Assembly (NCBI GenBank): GCA_001574975.1
Contig: KQ965751.1
Location: forward strand, 428,697 to 464,432
Origin: Gonapodya prolifera JEL478
Lineage: Eukaryota; Monoblepharomycota; Monoblepharidomycetes; Monoblepharidales; Gonapodyaceae
DNA: 35,736 bases
Reading direction: 5' to 3'
The stretch's first letter is position 1, and each line of letters starts with the position of its first letter. The position numbers and the translations under genes were made by a program. The notes beneath the pieces are model-generated. The model was not told the DNA's origin. It worked only from the letters and a program-made list of their open reading frames with translations, and ran no database searches. Shown piece by piece: positions 1-10,075 of the stretch.

Positions 1-2
1 CC

Positions 3-438
3 AACCTCGAATCCAATCAAGCCTACCTCCCGCCACTAACACGTATCGCGGAGCGGCTCACTGAGGAGACGGGCGAGACTGTTACGCTGGGGCAAGTCGC
101 GCTGGCGTGGGTCAAGAGTAGGGGGGATGATGTGTTTGCGATTCCGGTGGGTCTGATCGCTTTTCAATGTTCATGCCATGCCGCTGAAGGTTGCCCACCC
201 AACACTTCCACCCACAAACACACACACAAACACACAGGGCACGAAACGCCCACACATCGTCGTCGAAAATGCCCGCGCCGCCTCCCTCCGCCTCTCCCCC
301 TCGGACCTCGCCTCCCTCAACGCCGTCGCAAGGGAGCTCAAGGCAGCGGGTACGAGGTATCCGGAGCATGCGATGGGGATGTTGGAGGATTTGGGGAAGA
401 GTGGGGGTGCGGGTGGGGCTGGAGGAAGTAAGGTGTAA
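3..438 (+). CDS. Aldo/keto reductase, C-terminal part (5' end outside window)
   Basis: Exons 3-146 and 238-438, joined in phase 0 across a 91-base intron (GTGGGT...CACACAG) whose 3' half is CA-rich. The junction restores the family motif IPGTKR, which contacts the 2'-phosphate of NADPH in aldo/keto reductases. It is preceded by VTLGQVALAWV, the usual helix before the last strand, and followed by VVENARAASLRLS, matching the conserved 'ENxxAxxxxLs' segment. The arrangement is closest to YakC/AKR13-type enzymes, cytosolic NADPH-dependent carbonyl reductases. The catalytic Asp-Tyr-Lys-His residues lie upstream of the window and cannot be checked. The protein ends in a Gly/Ala-rich tail and a TAA stop. 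Only about 115 residues are visible; the substrate is unknown. Confidence 0.88.
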
Positions 439-945
439 GTTTGGCAGGGGTGGGGATTGGGCGTGTATACGAGACGGTACGAGCCCAGTAGAAAACGGAA
501 AAAAGTCCTCTTATAAATGGCTATGTTGGGTCACCATAATATTGATAATGCTTTTGCCTGGGGAGAGAATGCAGCGAAGAGGGCCCAGCGGTGCAAATGA
601 AGAGGATGAAAGATCATATATTCAGCCGGCAATGAACCGGCCGCCTGTGTCCGTGGAACTGAAATTACTTTTTTCGCATCTTTTGCCCTCCGCCCAGACC
701 CATTGATCTTCCTTCCGGTCCAGCCCAAATCTCGATGGGTGAATCAGATGCTCAGGTATAGGCATTTGCGGGGTGGGGTGGCGGGGAAACCGTTCCTCTA
801 CTTCGGTAGAAAGGTATATACCGAGCGTCCTGTATGAGTGTATCAGGGGGAACGGTTCGTATTGTTGTACAAAAAGCTTTTAGACTGTCGCACTTTTGCC
901 ATCGCTCAAGTACTTGCAAGGATCGCTCGTTGGGAGATCGAAACG
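439..945. other. Intergenic region, upstream of membrane protein copy 1
   Basis: No gene is visible in these 507 bases between the reductase stop and the next start codon. The right part carries the inverted GGAAC-type motif pair described separately. The rest is probably the reductase 3' UTR and terminator plus the promoter. Confidence 0.6.
788..858 (+). promoter_or_regulatory. Inverted motif pair upstream of copy 1
   Basis: AACCGTTCC at 788-796 and GGAACGGTTC at 849-858 are inverted copies of one motif. The same pair occurs upstream of copy 2 and of the broken third copy. The proximal half ends 87 bases before the ATG at 946. The core AACNGTT resembles a Myb-type recognition site, but the factor is unknown. 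The shared position across three paralogues is the evidence for function. Confidence 0.55.
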
Positions 946-2481
946 ATGGCAGTCCAGATTCCTGTTTGGAGACGCATTGTGCCGCTTGTGCTGCTGTGAG
1001 TACTCGACGGAAGGCGGACGCGGTGGCGCGACACTTATACGTGCGTGTTTGAAGCGTGGATGTGGAGGAGGTCGATCGTTTCCGTCCGTCGCCGCTCTTG
1101 TGCAACCATCATCTCATTTGCACCGTCCTTGGATTTCGTCACTGCAGAGTCATTTTGGCTGTTATCGTCGGTGTCACCAACTGGGCCTACCAAAAATACT
1201 GTGCGTGATGGAAATGATCCGTCCTTCTCTTCCCGAGTTCGACCTCCATACCTTCCACAGCTGTCCAGCCCAAAAAAGCTCTCAAAGAGTGCACTCCCGG
1301 TGGATTTTGCCAAGACGACAAGGGCACTCAATTCGTTCTTGGGATAAACAATACCTACGCAGATGGGCTCGGGATCTATGCGTCGTTCAGTAACATCGAT
1401 GTGCAATCGGGAAAGATCTCGTACAGGTTCTCGGTACGTGTGCTCGAGTGTTGCTTTTTCGTGATGCAGAGTGCTCATTTATCAACGAAATTAGATTGAC
1501 CCTATCGGGAAATACTATGGGAACCTCCGCAACGTCACTCTGGTCGCCGGCGACACCACCAAGAAGTTCGATGTCACTTCTCTTCTTCCCGGCATGGATG
1601 TCGTCGTCAGTGGTGATGGGGATCCATCAACGTACCCATTCGATAAATACGAGTCCTTCTTTCTCGTTGGCGCGGTCGACGGTCCCATCAACGTCGCCGT
1701 TCCCAACTATATTCCGCTTGGGTTCAGCTTCTCCGGATTGGTCGGGAGCTACTACGTCAATACAGAAGTTCTTCCACTCGCGGGGGAAGAATCTGGGGTG
1801 TTCTTGTACCAGGTCGGCTTGACGGTGGGGCGGAGTGTTACCACGCGGTTCTTCTCCATTGTTGCGGGGATCATCATGTGGGGTCTCACTTTGGCGTACG
1901 GGCTGGTTTCCACGGACATCAGGTACAAGGGACGGAAACTGGAGTTGCCTTTCGTTGGTGAGTACAATTTGCACTGCGGGGCGAGGGAGCGTATCCGTAG
2001 TTCAAAGTGATCGAATCTATAAACGTGCGGGCTTCTCCTAGCTCTTGGCGCTGCGCTCCTCTTCGCACTTCCAAACATCCGAAATGCCGCGCCAAACACC
2101 CCTCCGATTGGAACACAAATGGACATGGCGACTCTCTTCTGTAAGTTTGAATCACTGACAGGATATGAGGCGACGGATGTTGATAATTGATCACGTGTTA
2201 CGCAGTCGCCATCGTGGTCATCGGTGGATGCTTGATCGTCAACATTTTCCGAGCAGTGTACGAGTATGCTCCCGTAAGTAAAGTCTTCATGACCGCGAAC
2301 TTTTGGCTGTCGAATGACGTTCCCTTCAACCCCACAGCCCGCCGCCAAACCTGCCGAAAAGTCACCCGACCTCCCGAAGTTCGGCGGCATGGCTCCTGGC
2401 AAACTCGCTGAGCAGTCCAGTCGGTACGGCGCGGAAGAGCTTGTACCCATTATTACTGCCGACGTGCCCATTATGCGGTGA
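946..2481 (+). CDS. Four-pass membrane protein, probable DUF4436 family, tandem copy 1
   Basis: Seven exons: 946-995, 1148-1200, 1261-1433, 1495-1957, 2042-2140, 2206-2273 and 2338-2481, giving 349 residues. TM1 is at about residues 11-33 (VPLVLLVILAVIVGVTNWAY). A lumenal or extracellular region of about 170 residues follows, with two Cys (CTPGGFC) and the motif YPFDKYE near residue 140. Three further membrane helices lie at about 208-232 (FFSIVAGIIMWGLTLAYG), 245-262 and 272-298. A short Pro/Lys-rich cytosolic tail ends in VPIMR. The YPFDxY motif and the one-plus-three helix layout resemble DUF4436 membrane proteins; this assignment is from memory and tentative, and no function is known. Copy 2 downstream has exactly the same exon lengths. 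The start is the only ATG giving TM1, and it aligns with copy 2. Confidence 0.85.
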
Positions 2482-2784
2482 TTGCATGCGGCCGCATGAA
2501 GGGTGGAGGTACATACTGTGAGGCGGCAAGCGCAATTTTCGTCACCGGGGAGGTAGCAGTTACGATTTCAAATATTTTTAGGAATGTTTTGTGTGTATGA
2601 TGAGCTTGGCCGCTGGTCCTCTTTCCGTCTCAGGCTCCGACCGCACTTCCTCCTTCTTTGACCTTTCGCCCTTCTCTAACCCGGTCCCATCGATTTCATC
2701 GGATTGTTCGAAGTGCAGGCCAAATCTGAACTGAAACAGCAAAACCAGACATCCTCGAGGTGGGCATTCGGTGGCGTTGCGAGT

Positions 2785-2858
2785 GGAACCGTTCCGCCTT
2801 TTGCAGGCAGAATGATATCCCGAGCCTTCCCGCCCGCCGGAGTGACCGGAACGGTTCC
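2785..2858 (+). promoter_or_regulatory. Inverted motif pair upstream of copy 2
   Basis: GGAACCGTTCC at 2785-2795 and GGAACGGTTCC at 2848-2858 are perfect reverse complements over 11 bases, with starts 63 bases apart. The proximal half ends 85 bases before the ATG at 2944. This is the best preserved of the three copies. Confidence 0.6.
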
Positions 2859-2943
2859 TCCTAGGCTTTCAAAACCTTTCATACCGTTGCGATCGTCCAT
2901 CTTTCGCTGATACCAACGATCGTTCATTCGACAGATTCGAACC

Positions 2944-4532
2944 ATGGCACTCAGAGTCCCGCTTTGGAGGCGATTTATGCCGCTTGTGCTTTTGTGAGTA
3001 CTCGATGGAAGTCGGACGAGAAGGCAGGAGCACTTTTCGGTGCATGGTGGAAGCGTGGACGTGAAGGAGACTCGCTTTTGTAGCTCTTCGCGGTCGTTGC
3101 TGATCTGCAACCATCATTTTCTCATTCACACCTTTGATTGCGCCACTGCAGAGTTATCCTGGCAATTGTCGTCGGCGTCACCAACTGGGCCTACCAAAAA
3201 TACTGTCGGTAATGAAAAGTCCTACATAGGCGCATTGGGCGCTGTTGTGTAGCAATCCGTCACTGACCCCCGTTTCGGCCCTCTGACAGCCGTTCAACCC
3301 AAAAAGGCGGAACAGGATTGCTATGTTGATGGAGCTTGCCAGAGCGCCAACGGTACACAGTTCATCCAGGGCCATCTTGCCGAATACCCTGACGGTCTAG
3401 GCATCGCGGCGAGCTTCAGCACCATCGATACACAGAGTGGAAAGATAACGTACCGGTTTGCGGTAAGTAGTCCTGCGAATTGCTTGGTGGGAAAACCAAC
3501 CAGGGCTTACCCTCAATCAATTTCAGATCAATGCCCTCGGAAAGTTCTCGGGCAACCTCGGCAATGTCACACTTTACGCCGCCGACACCATCAAGAAGTT
3601 TGATGTGACATCCCTCCTTCCCTCTTTGGATGTCGTCGTCAGCGGTGACGGAGATCCATCAACCTATCCGTTTGACAAATACGAGGCAGCCTTTATAGTG
3701 TTTGCCGCCGACGGTCCAGTCAACAGTGCCACGTCCAAGTCTATTCCCCTCGGGTTCAACTTTTACGGATTGGTCGGGAGCTACTATGCAAATGCTGACG
3801 TTCTTCAAATCTTGAACGAGGCGGACGGCCAATTCTTTTACCAAGTGACCTTGACGGTCGGGCGGAGTGTTACCACGCGGTTCTTCTCCATAGTTACTGG
3901 GATTATCATGTGGGGTCTCACTTTGGCGTACGGGCTGGTTTCCACGGACATCAGGTACAAGGGACGGAAACTCGAGGTGCCTTTCGTCGGTGAGTACGAT
4001 TTTACACATTCCATTTAGGAACCGGGACCATACTTTCAGGGAAGCAGCTTCTAACGTTCGACCGTCTTTATAGCTCTTGGCGCTGCGCTCCTCTTCGCAC
4101 TTCCAAACATCCGTAACGCCGCGCCCAACACCCCTCCCATCGGAACGCAGATGGACATGGCGACCCTCTTCTGTGAGTTTATACCAGCCGATGACACGGA
4201 ATTTGCCATCCGCTGACATTCACATGTTGGTTTGGTTACCGTCTTCGTATGCTCACAGTCGCCATCGTGGTCATTGGAGGATGCTTGATCGTCAATATCT
4301 TCCGAGCTGTTTACGAGTACGCTCCGGTAAGTCACAATTGCGAATGCAACCATAGTGGCAATGGGCTGACATTTCTTCCTCCCCGTAGCCTGCCGCCAAA
4401 CCCGCGGAAAAGTCCCCCGACCTCCCCAAGTTCGGCAACATGGCTCCCGGAAAGTTTGCCGAGCAGCCGAGCCGGTACGGCGCGGAAGAGCTTGTGCCAA
4501 TCATTACAGCCGACGCTCCCATTATGCGGTGA
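2944..4532 (+). CDS. Four-pass membrane protein, probable DUF4436 family, tandem copy 2
   Basis: Seven exons: 2944-2993, 3152-3204, 3290-3462, 3527-3989, 4074-4172, 4259-4326 and 4389-4532. Each has the same length and phase as in copy 1, giving 349 residues. TM1, the YPFDKYE motif, the three C-terminal helices and the terminal PIMR are all kept. Exon 3 and the middle of exon 4, the soluble part, have diverged: the Cys pair is now CYVDGAC and the following stretch differs. The segment coding for TM2 and the loop after it is nearly identical in DNA to copy 1. Exon 2 uses a weak donor (GTCGGT), chosen because it preserves the frame and matches copy 1. No internal stop is present, so the gene looks intact. 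Function unknown. Confidence 0.85.
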
Positions 4533-4659
4533 TCGCGGGCTTCGTGATGAGATGTTGCAGGCGTAGTTCATCACTGCTTTGTGGTGGTGGTTGAAATTAT
4601 ATGCGCATTAATATTATTGCTGTTTTGTACGAATATGCGAGAGTACTGCCTCGTCAACT

Positions 4660-5052
4660 CACGTGGTGGTGTTCGGCTTGGCCCTAACTTCGCAGTCCGT
4701 CGTGTCTCAGTCACTGTCACTCTCCTTCATCGACCTCGTTTGCCCCTCAGCCGACCTCATCATCCTTCGGATTTCTTTCAATCCAGCTCTGAACTCTTAG
4801 CTCCACTGGAAAATCACAATCCTCGAGGCGGGCGCTCTTGGCGTCGTTGTTGGAACCGTTCTTCCTCTTGCAGGCCGCATTATATCCCGAACATTTGGGT
4901 CACCGAGCGAAAGCTGAGGGGAACGGTTCCTCCTTGGCTTCTTATAATAGACCGTCACATTTGCTCGTCATTCAATCGCTTCCAACGATCGGCCATTGTT
5001 CCCGCAGATAACAACGATGGCAGTAAGAGGATTATGCCACTTGTGCTTTTGT
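4660..5052 (+). pseudogene. Broken third copy: promoter and exon 1 only
   Basis: About 390 bases align with the upstream region and first exon of copy 2: a shared CCTCGAGG(T/C)GGGC block, the inverted motif pair, CCAACGATCG, and an ATG at 5017. The exon keeps ATGCCACTTGTGCTTTTGTG with the GTGAGTAC donor, but is about 16 bases shorter than in the intact copies, so the frame is lost before TM1. Nothing after about 5060 resembles exons 2-7. It is a truncated duplicate, not a working gene. Confidence 0.8.
4852..4930 (+). promoter_or_regulatory. Inverted motif pair in the broken third copy
   Basis: GGAACCGTTC at 4852-4861 and GGAACGGTTCC at 4920-4930. The proximal half ends 86 bases before the ATG at 5017, the same spacing as in the intact copies. 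Confidence 0.5.
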
Positions 5053-5347
5053 GAGTACCAGGCGAAAGGACACGGACCAGGATCACCGACCAGGATCAGC
5101 CAGTATATGTGTGTACCGGTAGCGTAGATGGGGCCAAGACTGTGTGCTCATGACCTCTGCCACCCCGATCACACATTCCCAAAAATAAACCACAAGATGG
5201 TGCAGAGTGACAATGACAAGGATCAAGGAACTCCATTCTGGAATGCCTTCGCATCGCAGCGTCAAATCCTCATTTTTGAACATGCTGAGAGCCTATAACT
5301 CAATGGGTTTTGGGAGGGAGCGCGCACCGTTGGGATCCTTCCATCAT

Positions 5348-5453
5348 GACGCCATCTCTTGTAATTCGCGAGTTCATCAGTCATGTGGGTCTACTATTCA
5401 CAAATGAATTCAAGTGAGGTCCAAAACTAAACCTTGACATGTAAGCGAGTGTG
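5348..5453 (+). repeat. Diverged dispersed repeat, copy 1
   Basis: Starts with GACGCCATCTCTT and ends with CATGTAAGCGAGTGTG. The same two blocks occur in the same order and orientation about 90-100 bases apart at 6999-7114. The sequence between them is only weakly alike. Confidence 0.55.
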
Positions 5454-6249
5454 TGTCACGCCATCATATTTACTTCAGGGAATCCAAAGTGATGCCCCAG
5501 CAGCTCCTCTGAGACGGGTAAGCGGTCCCGTTGACTGAGCGAGGTAGGTCCGCCACCTCTGTCGTCGCCACCGCGTGCCCAATGACAAGGGAAAGGAGGT
5601 GGGGTCATCCGGCGTTGTTGACATTTCACGAACTTACCTGAGGAAGATGGTCGTCATCATATTCGGGAGAGAATGGACCATAACCGTGAGGATGAGAGTG
5701 CGCCATATGGAGAACGCAATGAGTTAGTCGGGGTCTTCGAATGGAGGCCCCCAAGCGGTGGGTCAGGACGGCGCCAATAGAGTAGATGAGGCGCAGACAA
5801 CTAATAAAAGTTACACAGTAGAAAAGCAATTTGAAAGAGCAAGTCGCGTAGAGAAATGTTAAGAGTATAAGAGTTGTTACGACGTTGCAGAAGACTTGAT
5901 AAGGTCAACGAGTGACCGCACATGTCGTCTGCCAGGACATTTGATACGCATTTCTTTGTGAAGGTAGATTGCACGGAGGAGAGAGAGACGTCAGCGAACG
6001 AGAGCGACCACGAGCGTGTGGTCTGGGAGAGACGAGTAACGGGAGAGATGACGAGCGTGTGACCTTGGGGTTGAGACGAGCGAGCATGGCGAGCGAGACA
6101 CGACCAGAAAGAAATGTGGACAAAGGATTTCTTTTATTCGATACAGAATTACAGCGGTTTATACATCTCTAAATCTAGTTTAACCTTTCTAAATGCGATT
6201 CAGTTCCTGTACCTGCGGCTGGCGTTGCACTCGCAATGGGGGCCACAGC

Positions 6250-6284
6250 AACTGTGAGTGGGTACGCCCGAGCCCCTCACAGTT
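6250..6284. repeat. Perfect 9-bp inverted repeat
   Basis: AACTGTGAG at 6250-6258 pairs with CTCACAGTT at 6276-6284 around a 17-base loop. It lies in the gene-poor region, with no gene adjacent. Confidence 0.5.
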
Positions 6285-6998
6285 AGTACAGTGTGTGCAT
6301 TGCTCGTTATGTTGTCAAGTGACATGCCGGCAAGGGTGGGACAGGGCGTGAAACCAGCGTCTTGCGATGTTTCAACTTGGAAACGACGAACCGTTCCGTT
6401 GTGACTGAACGTCTACGTGTATTGCCCAACAATATGCGGGGACACAGGTGCAGTCCAAAAACAAAGAAGATAAATAAAGTCCGTCGCAGTGAGGTTTCTA
6501 GAAGAGGACAAAATCCGAGCTCGGGTCATTCATGTTCGCACGATACTAAAGTCCAATGCACAATAGTTTTCCAAACTATTTGTAATGAGAGCTTTTTTCA
6601 AGAATAATCTTTGAAGTGCCATACGGTGTGGGAGAAAACGTCATACATATTGATGCAATATCTTCCTCACATACTATCTCCAAACTACACTGTGGAATAT
6701 GTACAGAGTGGCCAAAAGGGAACCCTTGGAAAGGCGGTGAGGCGAGGGCTAGTAAATAAAATTAAGTTGTTGCGGACGGCGACACTTGAAGTCGCCTCAG
6801 TAGTGCATACTACCGAGTGTGACTTCACATCTTAATGCCCAACTTGCAATTTGAGACATGCAGAGGGCATAAAAACAAATGTGGTTTAGCATGTGTGACT
6901 TCTGCGATAGCAATACCCAATCAACAAAGAAGAAAAGCGCAAAATCTAAAATTAAAGATGGTTTAACAACGGAATTGGTGCAGTTATGACTTCATCAG

Positions 6999-7114
6999 GA
7001 CGCCATCTCTTATGATTCTCAAGCCCATCATCATTCTACGACTACTGTCTCCAAGCGACGATGTGGAGTGGAGACGGAATCTAAAATCATACTCTCGGCA
7101 TGTAAGCGAGTGTG
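6999..7114 (+). repeat. Diverged dispersed repeat, copy 2
   Basis: Second copy of the block pair seen at 5348-5453: GACGCCATCTCTT at 6999-7011 and CATGTAAGCGAGTGTG at 7099-7114. Spacing is 10 bases longer than in copy 1. Confidence 0.55.
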
Positions 7115-7723
7115 CGTCAGCCGTCGCGACAGGACAGCAACGCACCGATTGCATCAAGTCTGACTTCCCTTCGCAATGGCGCATCCACATTCTTGACCGG
7201 GTGGAAAAGTCTAGAAGCTAAACGTGGTTTGACAGGAAGTGTGCGCTGTGATGATTTTGACACGTCGAAGCAGATCTCGACTTTTGACTATGTCCACTAT
7301 GCGTTCTAGACATGCTGTCTCCAGACGGCAATTTGGATTACAGTCGTAGATATAAAATTTTTCTGCGAAATCGCGGCGAGATTGCGAAACTGCGTGGTAA
7401 CAGGTGACGTCAAAGTGTCTCTTATTGATCGGGCATCAGGATTGATTTTCAGGATGTATTCCCCGGAAAATATCAGGGGACACTTCTACAGACCAAAAAT
7501 AAAGTGAACGAAAAGCCCGACGCGACGAGGTCACGTGCTTTGGTTTGAATTGGCTTTCGAATTGCGGTAAGGCAGGGCGGGTAAACGATGATGCGATTTT
7601 TGCACAGGGCTGAAGGGGGGTTAGGACGCCACGCACACGAATCGGATCGCAGGCAGAGACGGTGGCCCAGCGACGGCGACGAGAAGAAGAGAAAGAGAAA
7701 GAAGAAGAGAAGAAGAAGAGCCG

Positions 7724-10075
7724 ATGGCGAACGAGGGACGCAAGAGCTTTGGCGACAGGGTGCAGTCGCGGCGGAGACAGTCGGCGGTGGCGGCGGGAAC
7801 ATCCGCAGCTGCACAGGCGAGCAACGGGACGGCGACGAGNGGGACACAGTCGACGGGACATGGACGCAGCCCGTCGTCGCAGTCAAACTTCTCCTTCACA
7901 TACACAGTCAGAAGTAACGGGGAGGAGAAGCGCAAGGGACTCTTTGGCGGGCGAGACAGAGACACGTCTGGCAGCAAGAAAGGCGCGCTCGGTGGGCTGG
8001 GAAGCGTCTTTGCCGCCGTGAGGTCTACGGTGAGGTTGGGAAGGACTGGCGGCGCAGCTGACACCGGCGAGTCGACACCCGGGGCAGACTCCAAGGACAT
8101 TGGCGGTGGTGGCAGCAGACTGCACTTGGGAACATCAAAGTCACTGGCCGGGTTAAACATGGGCATGGGAATGGGAATCGGGGGCAAGCAGCCGGCTTCA
8201 CCCGCCCCATCCCTTCCTGAAACCACACAGTCAGACGACGACGACGACGACGACGACGACGCGTCCCTCGGCGCGCTCACAGACTCCGAAGTCTACGTAA
8301 GGAGGGGAAAGAAGGACCACGGTGCCCTGTCCCCACGAAGACTCACCGACACGGACTTCAAGCCACTCGCCCTGTCGCTGTCCCTGCCAGACTTTGGCTT
8401 CGACATTTCCGATTCAGCCTCCGTTGCACCAACCTCTCACGTCGCATCCCCTCGCAATACCAATCCCACGCCGCCTCTCACACCACGCCTGCCCACGCCG
8501 TCAGTCCTCCCCGCCCAAACCGTCGAATCGTTCCAGTACCCAGTCCCCTTCTCAGACGATGCCGAAGAGCAGCAAACCCAACCGTCGCTGTCGAGGAGAC
8601 TATCGCAGAAGCGGAAACACCAGAAGGCGTCCAAGTCGGCTTCGGACATGGCTGCAATCGCAATGGAAGCCACCTCGTCACCTCCACCCCCCCCCTCGAC
8701 CTCCTCCTACCCCGCACCCGCACCACGGCCCCTCTCCACACCGCAACGCCAAATCACGTCCTCTACCACATTCATCTCATCTCCAAACGTCGCCTCATCC
8801 ACTCCCGACCCGTCTTCCTACGCCTACCGAACCAGCCCTCCTCCGCACCCCCACTCGCAATCCGCCTGGCCCACACCTTCAACATCCCCATCCTCCCATA
8901 CTTCCACACCTCCCTCCGTATCCCCCGTACCTGCCCCAACCTCCGCACCTCCCGCCGACTCCCCCGCCCTCCTCTCCGCCCTCTCCGTCCTATCATCTCA
9001 CATCGCTTCCCTCTCCGCCGCCCTGCACGCAACTCGCGTCGCCTCCGAGACAGCCCTGTCCGAAGCCCGCGCCGCAAAGGACGAAGCGCGTGCTGCGAGG
9101 GAGGAGGCAAGGGCGGCGAGGGAGGCCGTGACAGGGATTGGCGAGAGCATGGCGACGTGTGCCGACGCCTCGCGAACCGCCGAACGAGCCGCCCGGCGCG
9201 CGCACGAGGAAGCGACCAAGGCCGCCCAGGGTGTCGCGGAAGTGGCCGGGGACGTCAAGGCCGTCAAGGAGTCCCTCGACACCCTCGTCGCCAACGCCTC
9301 GTCATGGGCGCCTAACCGGACCGCTAGTGTCCGAACACCACCACCGGTTATTTCCACCGTGCCAACGAGCGCGTCGTTGTCGGGCTATAGGTCCTCCTCC
9401 GAGTCACCCCGCGTCGCGCAGGAGCACGACAAGGCGGCCAGGACGGGGTCGGCGCTCGCACTGACTCGCACAACGCCCGTGCCCAAGAAAGTCGACGGCC
9501 CGCGTGCACCCTCGGCGCAGGGGCATCAGCAGGGGCAGGCTGGGTTGATGCAGGCCGGGATGGGCGCGATGGGCGCGGTGCCCTCACCGGGGATGACAAT
9601 GGGCCAGATGGCAGGAGCACAAATGGCACCGCTTGGCCCCACCCTCACCTCCATGCCCTCCATGTCCAACATCGCCATGCAACACATGCAACCCATGCCG
9701 TCCATGCCGTCCATGCAGCAAATGCAGCCGATGCAGCCCTGGCAGCTTCAAATGGCACACATGGCCCAGCTCGCCCAGCTCCTGCCCGGGTATGGACCCC
9801 CGCAACCCGCAGCCTGGGCGGGTATGCATCCGCAACCGTCCCCGATTCTCTCCTCGGCGTCCTCCCCCGCGCTAGTCGGTGGTGGGGGGTACCCGTTCCC
9901 CGTGCCGACGTATACCGTGCCACTCCAAGGACAAGGGCAACAGACGCTCCCGAGGGCGCCGAGTCCGGCCCTAAGTGAGATTTCGGCTGTGAGTAGTCCT
10001 CGCGGTGGGCAGGCCAAGAGCGAGGTGGGAAGTGCGGTCGGGGGCAGGAGGAAGTTGGGCGGGTTGATGCGGTGA
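7724..10075 (+). CDS. Large low-complexity protein with coiled coil and Met/Gln/Pro-rich region
   Basis: A single exon of 783 residues. The N-terminal 150 residues are basic and Ser/Gly-rich. Nine Asp in a row at about residue 171 come from a (GAC)9 tract. A Pro/Ser/Thr-rich stretch runs from about 220 to 415. Residues 419-525 form an Ala/Glu/Arg-rich helix with heptad-like spacing ([20 protein letters not shown]), likely a coiled coil. Residues about 605-690 are rich in Met, Gln and Pro ([20 protein letters not shown]). No enzyme motif, membrane segment or signal peptide is visible. It may be a disordered scaffold or RNA/cytoskeleton-associated protein; I cannot name it. One ambiguous base (N at 7840) makes residue 39 unknown. 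The start is the first ATG in the open frame, right after a purine-rich leader. Confidence 0.8.
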   Translation: MANEGRKSFGDRVQSRRRQSAVAAGTSAAAQASNGTATXGTQSTGHGRSPSSQSNFSFTYTVRSNGEEKRKGLFGGRDRDTSGSKKGALGGLGSVFAAVRSTVRLGRTGGAADTGESTPGADSKDIGGGGSRLHLGTSKSLAGLNMGMGMGIGGKQPASPAPSLPETTQSDDDDDDDDDASLGALTDSEVYVRRGKKDHGALSPRRLTDTDFKPLALSLSLPDFGFDISDSASVAPTSHVASPRNTNPTPPLTPRLPTPSVLPAQTVESFQYPVPFSDDAEEQQTQPSLSRRLSQKRKHQKASKSASDMAAIAMEATSSPPPPPSTSSYPAPAPRPLSTPQRQITSSTTFISSPNVASSTPDPSSYAYRTSPPPHPHSQSAWPTPSTSPSSHTSTPPSVSPVPAPTSAPPADSPALLSALSVLSSHIASLSAALHATRVASETALSEARAAKDEARAAREEARAAREAVTGIGESMATCADASRTAERAARRAHEEATKAAQGVAEVAGDVKAVKESLDTLVANASSWAPNRTASVRTPPPVISTVPTSASLSGYRSSSESPRVAQEHDKAARTGSALALTRTTPVPKKVDGPRAPSAQGHQQGQAGLMQAGMGAMGAVPSPGMTMGQMAGAQMAPLGPTLTSMPSMSNIAMQHMQPMPSMPSMQQMQPMQPWQLQMAHMAQLAQLLPGYGPPQPAAWAGMHPQPSPILSSASSPALVGGGGYPFPVPTYTVPLQGQGQQTLPRAPSPALSEISAVSSPRGGQAKSEVGSAVGGRRKLGGLMR
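8234..8260 (+). repeat. (GAC)9 microsatellite inside the coding region
   Basis: Nine uninterrupted GAC units encode a run of nine Asp in the 783-residue protein. The tract is in frame, so length changes by whole units would not break the gene. Confidence 0.9.

Larger units (their letters stand above)
5061..7723. other. Gene-poor region of 2.66 kb
   Basis: No convincing coding region on either strand; open frames are short and lack family features. It contains a diverged repeat pair (5348-5453 and 6999-7114), a 9-bp hairpin at 6250-6284, and at 7684-7722 a purine-only stretch (GAA/GAG repeats) directly before the next start codon. A short minus-strand frame at 5638-5706 begins with an ATG and ends in a consensus GTAAGT donor, but I found no matching downstream exon. 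The region may be decayed mobile-element DNA; no integrase, reverse transcriptase or transposase is visible. Confidence 0.5.

Noticed and set aside
208-237. CA-rich repeat as a possible microsatellite feature
   Set aside because: It is short and imperfect, and forms the 3' end of the reductase intron.
132-706. Overlapping + strand frames across the reductase intron
   Set aside because: They read through the intron and the wrong frame of exon 2. The spliced reductase explains the region.
2925-2960. tRNA-like B box (GATTCGAACC on the plus strand)
   Set aside because: No flanking T-stem, anticodon stem or A box in either orientation. It overlaps the start of membrane protein copy 2.
5638-5706. 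Minus-strand exon MAHSHPHGYGPFSPEYDD with a consensus donor
   Set aside because: No downstream exon in a compatible frame could be found, and no family resemblance. A good donor alone is not enough.
7621-9923. Long open frames antisense to, or in other frames of, the 783-residue gene
   Set aside because: They are Pro/Arg/Ser-rich shadows produced by high GC content and biased codon use. None has a domain or start context.
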